The translations under genes and the position numbers were made by a program. Below the pieces are notes generated by a model. The model was not told where the DNA came from. It searched no databases and was given only the letters and a program-made list of their open reading frames with translations. From contig CANGZW010000003.1 in assembly GCA_947458405.1 (NCBI GenBank), forward strand, positions 36,113 to 100,112: 64,000 nucleotides of DNA, given 5' to 3'. The stretch is from Leptospiraceae bacterium. GTDB taxonomy: Bacteria; Spirochaetota; Leptospiria; Leptospirales; Leptospiraceae. Below, in pieces: positions 35,078-42,413 of this stretch. Positions within the stretch are counted from its first letter, which is position 1. Each line of letters begins with the position of its first letter.

Positions 35078-35217
35078 GTATAAAGTTGCCATATCCCTCT
35101 TAAAAATCAAGTATTTTTAAAAAATTCATTATGTTCTTTTAGCAAATGATTTTTTATATTTTACACAAAGAGAATCCTTTAATATTAGTTAGTGAATCAA
35201 TCTGTTTGGGGAATTGC

Positions 35218-35448
35218 ATGGACGCATTAGAAATAATTTTAGATACTTTTAAGAAAAATGAAATCAAAGCTGGGCAAACATTGGATAAAAAATTACTAAT
35301 GCTAGAAATTAACAAACTTCCACAAGATGAAAAACTAAATGTACGAAATGCATGGCATACCCTTGTGGGGAATGGATTAATTGTGGAGTCAAATCCAATC
35401 GGTCCTACCTTAACTTCCCTTGGGGAAGAAATGATATATAGCGAATAA
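35218..35448 (+). CDS. Small winged-helix-like protein
   Basis: ATG 35218 with GGGGAA six bases upstream gives a 76-residue protein; the track's start at 35146 adds a region without typical coding character. The sequence MDALEIILDTFKKNEIKAG, three further helices and a terminal strand pair (GNGLIVESNPIGPTLTSLG) fits a winged helix. It could be a DNA-binding regulator or a protein-protein domain. No family recognised. It stands alone between the thioredoxin and PilZ genes. Confidence 0.65.
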   Translation: MDALEIILDTFKKNEIKAGQTLDKKLLMLEINKLPQDEKLNVRNAWHTLVGNGLIVESNPIGPTLTSLGEEMIYSE

Positions 35449-35557
35449 AAAGAGATTTTTCCAAAAAATTTTAGAATTAGTAAAATAAAAGAGAGTACTA
35501 CAAAAAACATTCTTGACAGTTCTCAAAAATAACTAATATAAAATGGGGAGCGTGCCC

Positions 35558-35917
35558 GTGGCTATTAATAAAGGATTTCAAATAACAACTTCCGTAAGTG
35601 GTAAGCAAAGACGTAAAAAAGGTAGAATTCGAACTAATATTACGGGTTTTTACTGTCTAAATGGTAAAAGTAAAAATATTGATTGCATGATTGTGGATTT
35701 AGGTATGGGAGGATTGACTATACAGTCTGGAGTTGCCCTGTACCAAGGAGAAAAAGTTACCGCTCTATTTAGGCTAGAAGATGATCCCTTGCAAATTGAA
35801 GGAATTATAGGGAGAACTTCAGGGAAAAATGCTGTCCTGAGATATGAAGATTTGCCCGAAGATATAGCTCAAAAAATTCAAGGGTATATTAATAAAATAT
35901 ATTATAATGAATCATAA
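35558..35917 (+). CDS. PilZ-domain protein
   Basis: Probable cyclic-di-GMP receptor of 119 residues. The arginine-rich motif is QRRKKGRIRTNI (near 17-28) and the second motif D-L-G-M-G-G-L (near 49-55) replaces the common DxSxxG. GTG 35558 is favoured because GGGGAG lies seven bases upstream; the ATG at 35543 given in the track has nothing upstream. A single-domain PilZ protein usually acts through a partner. It precedes the TatD-like gene by five bases, so the two are cotranscribed. Confidence 0.8.
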   Translation: MAINKGFQITTSVSGKQRRKKGRIRTNITGFYCLNGKSKNIDCMIVDLGMGGLTIQSGVALYQGEKVTALFRLEDDPLQIEGIIGRTSGKNAVLRYEDLPEDIAQKIQGYINKIYYNES

Positions 35918-35922
35918 GAAAT

Positions 35923-36609
35923 TTGAAATATGAAAATTTCATAAATTTTGATTTTTTCGATTTTCATACTCATTCAAATACTCTAGGTAATAAGATATTT
36001 AAAATATATTCTCATGATATTAATAATTTCCAAATTCAAAAGGATACCTATTTTAGTATAGGTATTCATCCTTGGTTTATTGAAGAAAAAAAGATTGATG
36101 AATCCTTCACTCTCCTCGAAGACCATTTAAATATGAATAGATGTATTGCAATTGGAGAGACTGGATTAGATAAAATTAGGGGAGCAGATTTTGAATTACA
36201 AAAAATTGTATTTCAAAATCATATTTCTCTTGCAAATCTTTATAATAAACCTTTAATAATTCATTGTGTTAAGTCTTTTGATGTTTTATTAAATTTAATT
36301 AAAAAAACTCCTCCTACTGAAAAATGTATTATTCATGGGTTTAATAAAAATTATGAGTTAGCAGAAGTACTATTATCAAAAGGTTTTATTTTATCATTTG
36401 GAGCTTTATTAATTAAAGATGTACGACTTCAAAAAATTATCCAATCCTTGGGAGCCGATACATTTTTTTTAGAAACAGATGATGCGACTCAAACTATTAA
36501 AGAAATCTATGATTTTGTCGCAAAATTAAAAGGTATTTCTGTTGAAGAATTAGCCGAATCACAAAGAAAATTATATTTATCTATTTTTAATAAACTTATT
36601 ATTGGTTAA
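35923..36609 (+). CDS. TatD-family metal-dependent hydrolase
   Basis: 228 residues. TatD-type amidohydrolase with all metal-ligand motifs: H15-x-H17 (FDFHTHSN), E79 (AIGETGLD), H114 (LIIHCVKSFD), H138 (IIHGFNKN) and an acid in LETDDA near 186. Members act as DNases or D-aminoacyl-tRNA-related hydrolases; which applies here is not clear. TTG start at 35923. Shorter than the usual 255-265 aa because the loops between strands are trimmed. It lies between the PilZ and TcdA genes on one strand with close spacing. Confidence 0.88.
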   Translation: MKYENFINFDFFDFHTHSNTLGNKIFKIYSHDINNFQIQKDTYFSIGIHPWFIEEKKIDESFTLLEDHLNMNRCIAIGETGLDKIRGADFELQKIVFQNHISLANLYNKPLIIHCVKSFDVLLNLIKKTPPTEKCIIHGFNKNYELAEVLLSKGFILSFGALLIKDVRLQKIIQSLGADTFFLETDDATQTIKEIYDFVAKLKGISVEELAESQRKLYLSIFNKLIIG

Positions 36610-36627
36610 TAAATTAGGAGAAAATAG

Positions 36628-37353
36628 ATGAGTTTTGATTTTTTATCGAGAACAGAAATGATGATTGATTTAGAGAGTATGCAAAAGTTAAAAAATGCTC
36701 ATGTTATTATTTTTGGTCTGGGGGGTGTGGGATCCTGTGCTTCTGAAATGATATGTAGGGCGGGAGTGGGTGAGCTTACCCTTTTAGATGGTGATACAGT
36801 TGTTCTTTCAAATCTCAATCGACAGTTACATTCTTTACGGGCAAATATAAATCTTCCGAAAACACAGGCTTTAAAAGAACGACTTACATCTATTAATCCA
36901 GAAATTAAAATAAATTTAATCCAGAGATACTTGAAATTTAAAGATGAGTTTTATGATGTTCTAAAATTATATAAATATAATTATGTTGTAGATTCAATTG
37001 ATACACTTACTTCTAAATGTTTTTTAATAGAAAACGCTGTCAAAATGAATATACCCATAGTAACTTCTTTTGGAGCAGGGGGAAGGTTAGATCCTACAAA
37101 AGTTGAGATTATGGATATATCAAAAACACACCATTGTAGATTGGCATATTACGTACGTAAAAAGTTACACAAGGTAGGAATTTATAAAGGTGTTAGAACT
37201 GTATTTTCTTCGGAGGTACCTGCCAAGGAATTTGTTACCTTAGAGGCACCTGTCCAGGGAAAAAAATCAACGATTGGAACAATATCCTATATGCCTAATT
37301 TATTTGGATGTTTTGTGGCAAGTGAAGTTATACAAAATATTATTTCTAATTAA
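36628..37353 (+). CDS. tcdA: tRNA threonylcarbamoyladenosine dehydratase (TcdA-like)
   Basis: E1-like ThiF-family enzyme of 241 residues that ATP-dependently cyclises t6A to ct6A at position 37 of ANN-decoding tRNAs. Nucleotide-binding GLGGVGS (30-36), D54 in LLDGD, and NLNRQLHS (62-69) are the adenylation-site motifs. SIDTLTSK and the RLAYYVRKKLHKVGI / VFSSEVP stretch distinguish TcdA from ThiF and MoeB. GGAG lies eight bases before the ATG. Follows the TatD-like gene by 18 bp. Confidence 0.9.
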   Translation: MSFDFLSRTEMMIDLESMQKLKNAHVIIFGLGGVGSCASEMICRAGVGELTLLDGDTVVLSNLNRQLHSLRANINLPKTQALKERLTSINPEIKINLIQRYLKFKDEFYDVLKLYKYNYVVDSIDTLTSKCFLIENAVKMNIPIVTSFGAGGRLDPTKVEIMDISKTHHCRLAYYVRKKLHKVGIYKGVRTVFSSEVPAKEFVTLEAPVQGKKSTIGTISYMPNLFGCFVASEVIQNIISN

Positions 37354-37358
37354 ATGTA

Positions 37359-37778
37359 CTACATCCCACCAGCTGAATTGTCCAAGGGTAAAAAGTGATA
37401 GGGGCTCGAACTTCGTTTTGCATATAAATAGGCCCAATAAATCAAAACACCTTGGAGTGGTATACGAACGAGAAGCACCCAATGTGGTACTCCCAAATCA
37501 ACTTTATCAGTATATGCATATACATTCGCTGGAAAAACTGCAACTAATAGTGCAATAATTCCCCAAGCAGATAGTCTCATGAAATTATGATTTAAAAGAC
37601 CAAAACCTAAAATAATCTCGGCAAGTCCACTTACATATATCAATTCTTGGTGAAAGGGAACGTAAGAAGGCATCATTTTCATATAAAATCCAGGCATAAC
37701 AAAATGAAGAGTTCCTGCTAAAATATAAAAAATAGACATGAATGCTAAACTTTTTTTGATTTTTCCACCACTTTTCAT
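37359..37778 (-). CDS. DoxX-like membrane protein
   Basis: 139 residues with four membrane helices (about 10-28, 45-65, 70-88, 100-118). The GTLHFVMPGFYMKMMPSYVP and YVSGLAEIILGFGLL segments are the DoxX/DoxD-like signature of small quinone- or thiol-linked membrane proteins. GGGAGG precedes the ATG by seven bases. It converges on tcdA. Related proteins are often linked to redox stress or reactive sulfur handling; here that is suggestive only. Confidence 0.82.
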   Translation of the reverse strand: MKSGGKIKKSLAFMSIFYILAGTLHFVMPGFYMKMMPSYVPFHQELIYVSGLAEIILGFGLLNHNFMRLSAWGIIALLVAVFPANVYAYTDKVDLGVPHWVLLVRIPLQGVLIYWAYLYAKRSSSPYHFLPLDNSAGGM

Positions 37779-37925
37779 AACTATCCTCCCTTATTGGTTT
37801 TATATTCCTTACTTACTAAATGTGTATAATTTTTTTAGAATATATTTACTATATCATATCTAGTGAGAAGTCAAGTAATTTTTGAAATTTTATATTAGTT
37901 AAAATAAATTCATGAGGAATTCTTT

Positions 37926-39611
37926 TTATTTATCCCGTTTGAATTGAAAGATAGAATGAATTAATTTAGAAACTATAATTCCTAGAGGCAACATCAATAG
38001 TTCTCTAGTAGGCAATTGAAAGTTTATTTTTAAGAAAAATAAATACGCAGGACTAAGAGTAAAAATTAGGAGAGATATAAATGAGAAAAATAATTTTTGA
38101 GTTTTTTCTTTAAATTCAATCTTTTGAATCTGATTTTCCAGGGAAGGAAGTGTATTTAATATTTCCTCCATTTCAATAGGATCTAATTTTAAATTTATTT
38201 CTCTATTTTTTGATTGGAGTTGATTCAGAATAGCTTTGGAAATCGTAAATTGTTTTCTAGCAATCTCATTTTGGAATCCTAATTTAGCCAGAGATTGTAC
38301 TACTCTATGAATATAGTTAGGATCAATTAAGTAAAACTCTCTCTCACCATTGAATCCTAAAACTTCAACACTTCCCATTTCATTTAGAATAATTTTTCGA
38401 ATTTCTTTTTCGATTTGAATGCTTTGATCTATTGAATTTGGAAATGCATACGAAATAATTTCATTTAATTGAATAGGAAGTAAAACTTTTTTCTCAGAGG
38501 AGTAAAACTCGACTTTCTTCTTAAATCTAAGAATACAGTTATTTAATAAAGTTTTATATCGTATTTCAGCGTAAAGGGGAATCAAAGAAACTATATTTTT
38601 TAATATGTTTGCTGATTTACGAAAAGATTTTAATAATTTTTTTTCTTTTTCAGGTAGTATTGATTCTCCTGGAAATGCTTGAACAATATCAATCAAATGA
38701 TTTGCTCTTTTTAATTCATTTTCAGGAATATTTGATATTTCAATTGGATAAGAGTTCGAATAATTTTCAATTTCTTCTGAAATCATTGTCATACTGAAGG
38801 CTTTAGATATTATTAATAACTCATTGATAACTACTTTTTCGAGAGATGTAAATTGACTATAAAAATGATAATATATCTCTATATCTTTTTTAATTTCACC
38901 ATCATCATTTATAAAAATTTGAGTGTTATTGATATGATATTCTGGGGTAATTTCAATAAGTTTATTGAGATTTTTTCCATAGTTAATTACATCTTTGATA
39001 AATTCATTAACTTCTATATATTGATATGGTTTAAAGGCTCTTTTGCATATACTTCTGAGCTCTTCCTCTATTGAATGCTCAAAGGGGGAATAATATTTTT
39101 CATCAACTCTATTATCCCTAATCAGGGAAAATTTATAATTTGTTTCATTTAAGCGTTTTGAGGAAGTGTATTTTGCATTAACAATTAGTTTAATGGAATC
39201 TGATGAGAGTTTAAAACAATGCTTATTAAATATATCTACTTCTGCTTTGGTATCTTTTATAGGAGTCATGATATAAATTTTACAAACTATTTTATTGTTT
39301 TCTACGAAAACAAAAGGGTATATAAAAGCTCTGGGTTTTTCACTTTCATTATGAGTAACTAATATATCTTTAATTGCATAATTTAAAACTACTCGTTTTT
39401 TTGAGTATTCGGGTAGATTTGGATCCTTTCGAATTAAAGAGCTAAGTTCCTCGAGTGTTAAATATTCAGAAGAATAACCTTCTAAAATATTTTTTTGTCG
39501 TTCCTGGAGATAATTAACCAATTTTTCAGGAATAGACGCAGAAACAAAACCAGGTATGGTGTTGCTTTTTGAGATTTCACCTCTTGTATTATTACTTTGT
39601 GTCTGAATCAA
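37926..39611 (-). CDS. Unknown protein with C-terminal membrane segments
   Basis: 561 residues, not recognised. The N-terminal 500 residues are soluble, rich in Lys, Glu and Ile, with a mix of helix and strand, and contain no motif I can name. Two membrane helices lie near the C-terminus (about 505-550), with a short basic tail inside. TTG start at 39611 with AAGGG eight bases upstream. It is flanked by long AT-rich spacers and appears monocistronic. Its AT content and codon use match the neighbours, so recent transfer is not indicated. Confidence 0.7.
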   Translation of the reverse strand: MIQTQSNNTRGEISKSNTIPGFVSASIPEKLVNYLQERQKNILEGYSSEYLTLEELSSLIRKDPNLPEYSKKRVVLNYAIKDILVTHNESEKPRAFIYPFVFVENNKIVCKIYIMTPIKDTKAEVDIFNKHCFKLSSDSIKLIVNAKYTSSKRLNETNYKFSLIRDNRVDEKYYSPFEHSIEEELRSICKRAFKPYQYIEVNEFIKDVINYGKNLNKLIEITPEYHINNTQIFINDDGEIKKDIEIYYHFYSQFTSLEKVVINELLIISKAFSMTMISEEIENYSNSYPIEISNIPENELKRANHLIDIVQAFPGESILPEKEKKLLKSFRKSANILKNIVSLIPLYAEIRYKTLLNNCILRFKKKVEFYSSEKKVLLPIQLNEIISYAFPNSIDQSIQIEKEIRKIILNEMGSVEVLGFNGEREFYLIDPNYIHRVVQSLAKLGFQNEIARKQFTISKAILNQLQSKNREINLKLDPIEMEEILNTLPSLENQIQKIEFKEKTQKLFFSFISLLIFTLSPAYLFFLKINFQLPTRELLMLPLGIIVSKLIHSIFQFKRDK

Positions 39612-39750
39612 ATTGATTTCCCTTACCCTTTAGTAGTATCGGAAAGTCTATTGAAAAGTTCTTAAAATCACGAAGAATCTTGTAGAATTTTAAAAAATAA
39701 TAAATAAAATTACTTTGAAGAAGTTTAAAATTAAAGTTATTTAGGATTTT

Positions 39751-40983
39751 TTAAATTATCATATCCTTAATCATCCTATTGTATCTATTTTTCATAATTC
39801 CGATTCTATGCTCAAAATCTTCTGCATTTGTAATTACTATATTAGAATCATTAATTTTTACATTTTTATCTTTAATTAAATCCGAAATTTTATCTTTCTC
39901 TATATTAGTAATTCCTAACATATTTGCGACTTGATCGAGTGAGTAATCTATGGTAAACTCATCTTTTTTGGAAAGACCGGGCTTTAATTTTTCTTGTAAG
40001 AGTAGATTTAATTGTAAATAGAATTTTATATTTTGATCTTCAACCTTTCTTATAAATATTCTCTGATTTGCTAAATTAAATCTTTTAGCCAGGATATAAA
40101 AAATTTTGATCAGAACATCGTCCGCCGCATGAGTTAATAAATCGTCAAATTTATATCTTTTTAATGTTGTGTTGTCTTTCGCAGTAGCGGTTGCAATTCT
40201 AGCCTTCTTGTTAAGGATTGCCATCTCTCCAATGATTTCACCTTTAAAAATAGTATCTAAAATTAGTTCTTTTCCTCCGGAGAGCCTGGTAATTAGAATT
40301 CCACCTCTTTCGATAATATACAAATAATCATCAGGCTCATTTTGAATAAAAAGTATCTGTCCATCCTCGAGGGTAATTTCTTTATTTGAATCAGTAGTAA
40401 TAATTTCTGGGAGTTTATATTCCGGATCATAAGACTCCAATAGTTTTTTAGCCTCTTCTAATTTTTCGGGTCTTTTTTTGGTAGAAAATTCAGAAGTGAT
40501 GTATTTACTCAAAGCAAAACAGGCTTTATTGGATAATTCTAATTGTTTATATTGCTTTGCATCGTATATTAATTGTTCAGGGGAAGGTTCAGAGTTAGTG
40601 GGGTTGTCGTAAGGATTTCTATTTTCATCCATTAGCATTCTCAGTTTTTCTGTGTAATAGGATAAAAACTTAACAAATGCACCCGGTCGTTCGCGAATAA
40701 AATGAAGAAATTGCAAGACAGTAAGTCTTAAAACTTCACAGTCGGTTTCTGCGGTTATATTCTGCCCATGTTTTTGTTTTAAAATCGAAGAAACAAATCC
40801 GAATACGTCTCCGGAAGAATAAACATTCATAGATTTGTCTTTAAATACGATTTTAGAATGAATTTTTAAAACTCCTGATTTCACGATAAAAATATATCCT
40901 GGATTGTCTTCTCCCTCCATTAAGATCATTGCATCTTTGTTAAATTTTAGAACTGTGGGAGGTTGATTTTGTTTATTTTCCAT
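39751..40983 (-). CDS. Protein with two cyclic-nucleotide-binding domains and a helical C-terminus
   Basis: 410 residues from ATG 40983 (GGAG six bases upstream; the track's ATG is 12 bases earlier and contains that GGAG). CNB domain 1 is about 10-125 (MILMEGEDNPGYIFIVKSG), a linker follows, and CNB domain 2 is about 200-315 (FKGEIIGEMAILNKKARIATATA) with a phosphate-binding-cassette-like segment. The last 90 residues (TIDYSLDQVANMLGITNIEK) may form a Crp-like winged helix. It could be a cNMP-responsive regulator. The start overlaps the end of the OsmC gene, so the two are cotranscribed. Confidence 0.82.
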   Translation of the reverse strand: MENKQNQPPTVLKFNKDAMILMEGEDNPGYIFIVKSGVLKIHSKIVFKDKSMNVYSSGDVFGFVSSILKQKHGQNITAETDCEVLRLTVLQFLHFIRERPGAFVKFLSYYTEKLRMLMDENRNPYDNPTNSEPSPEQLIYDAKQYKQLELSNKACFALSKYITSEFSTKKRPEKLEEAKKLLESYDPEYKLPEIITTDSNKEITLEDGQILFIQNEPDDYLYIIERGGILITRLSGGKELILDTIFKGEIIGEMAILNKKARIATATAKDNTTLKRYKFDDLLTHAADDVLIKIFYILAKRFNLANQRIFIRKVEDQNIKFYLQLNLLLQEKLKPGLSKKDEFTIDYSLDQVANMLGITNIEKDKISDLIKDKNVKINDSNIVITNAEDFEHRIGIMKNRYNRMIKDMII

Positions 40984-41404
40984 TTTGGTCTCCATTGATG
41001 GTAAAGCTGTGATTTATTTCAGCAGACTTTTCGAGGATTTTCGCTACACTGCAATACTTATCTAGAGATAGATGTATTGCATTTTCTAGTTTTTCCTGTT
41101 CTACATCTCCAAAAACATCAAAATGTAAATGGATTTTAGTGAATAAATTTGCCATTTTTCCTGACTCCCTTTCTGCCTCTATGGAAACCTGAAAGTCAGA
41201 TACATTTTGTCGTTGTTTATTCAAAATACTAATAATATCTATTCCACTGCAAGAACCCAGACCCATTAGTAAGAGTTCCATTGGTCTTGCTCCGAGCCCT
41301 GCTCCGCCAATAGCAGGTGATGCATCAATGGAGACAGTATTTCCCGTTTCATTGACAGCTTCAAAATGAAAAGGGGATTCAATTCTTTTTAATGCAATTT
41401 TCAA
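40973..41404 (-). CDS. OsmC-family peroxiredoxin-like protein
   Basis: 143-residue OsmC/YhfA-type protein. The two peroxidatic cysteines lie in LLMGLGSCSGID and LDKYCSVAKIL, the usual spacing for OsmC folds. The IGGAGLGARPMELLLMGLG region is the family core. OsmC-type proteins reduce organic hydroperoxides or bind sulfur species. TTG start with AGGAG nine bases upstream. It heads the unit with the CNB protein, so peroxide handling and cyclic-nucleotide signalling may be linked here. Confidence 0.88.
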   Translation of the reverse strand: MKIALKRIESPFHFEAVNETGNTVSIDASPAIGGAGLGARPMELLLMGLGSCSGIDIISILNKQRQNVSDFQVSIEAERESGKMANLFTKIHLHFDVFGDVEQEKLENAIHLSLDKYCSVAKILEKSAEINHSFTINGDQNGK

Positions 41405-41628
41405 TTCTAGTTTCTCCTGTAATTAAATAATAAATCATTAAAATCTCTGAAAAAAATCTATCCATACCATATTGAAAAAGTAAGAAGAGAGGAAAAGTGA
41501 AAAATCCATTTTTTATGTCGTCTAAGCTATTCAGGAGTAGCCTGTATTTTTCTTTCTGTATTTTATTTACAAGATTTTGGATTCTATAAATAGTTGACAT
41601 AATCAGGAAAAATTTCCAAGGATTACCC

Positions 41629-42405
41629 ATGACTTATCAGTTTTTAACTTTAGAGGTGCCAATACCAGGGGCTACTCTAATCACCATTAATCGACCTGAT
41701 GCTTTAAATGCTCTAAATTTGAAACTTTTACAAGAAATTGAAGCATGTGTTTCAGAATTAGAAAAAGATCCTCAAAATAGAATTATAATTTTCACCGGGT
41801 CGGGAAAAAAAGCATTTGTTGCGGGAGCAGATATTGCCGCAATGAATGATTTTGGAACCAAAGAAGCAGAAGAATTTTCCTCTATTGGTCAGAATGCCAT
41901 GATTCGCATAGATCAATCATCCTTGATTTCTATTGCGGCAATCAATGGATTTGCTCTTGGGGGAGGGATGGAGCTTGCTTTGGCCTGTGATATGAGAATT
42001 GCCAGTAATCAGGCTAAATTGGGACTTCCGGAAGTATCTCTCGGATTGATTCCCGGGTTTGGGGGAACACAACGTTTGACAAGACTCTTGGGTTCAGGTT
42101 TAGCTCTTGAGATTATACTTTCTGGAGAAATGTTAGGGGCAGAAGAAGCTCATAGGATAAAACTTATCAATCGAATTACACCTCCCGAAGAACTTATGGA
42201 TACAGTCTTTTCCCTTGCAAAATCTATCCTTTCCAGGGGTCCTGTAGCGGTAAGAGAAGCGAAACGAGTGGCAAAAAATGGAAAATCCTTAAGCTCAATT
42301 GAGGGATATAGGGCCGAAAAACTAGCTTTTGCTGGCTTATTTGGAGGGGCAGAATCTAAAGAAGGTCTGTCAGCATTCTTAGAAAAAAGAAAACCTGGAT
42401 TTTAG
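41629..42405 (+). CDS. Enoyl-CoA hydratase (crotonase family)
   Basis: 258-residue crotonase. Adds water to trans-2-enoyl-CoA in fatty acid beta-oxidation or butanoate metabolism. Oxyanion-hole segments are KKAFVAGADIAAM (61-73) and NGFALGGGMELALACD (106-121). The two catalytic glutamates are E115 and E135 (LGLPEVSLG), spaced 20 apart as in the rat enzyme (E144/E164), which supports hydratase over isomerase activity. AAGGA precedes the ATG. It could cooperate with IcmF in short branched acyl-CoA metabolism, though they are 30 kb apart. Confidence 0.93.
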   Translation: MTYQFLTLEVPIPGATLITINRPDALNALNLKLLQEIEACVSELEKDPQNRIIIFTGSGKKAFVAGADIAAMNDFGTKEAEEFSSIGQNAMIRIDQSSLISIAAINGFALGGGMELALACDMRIASNQAKLGLPEVSLGLIPGFGGTQRLTRLLGSGLALEIILSGEMLGAEEAHRIKLINRITPPEELMDTVFSLAKSILSRGPVAVREAKRVAKNGKSLSSIEGYRAEKLAFAGLFGGAESKEGLSAFLEKRKPGF

Positions 42406-42413
42406 GATTTTTT

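Noticed and set aside
37274-37558. Plus-strand ORF across the tcdA and DoxX 3' ends
   Set aside because: Overlaps both genes out of frame; both are clear family members.
41379-41630. Minus-strand ORF of 83 aa between osmC and crotonase
   Set aside because: It overlaps the starts of both real genes and the divergent promoter region, has no ribosome binding site and its composition is like random AT-rich sequence.
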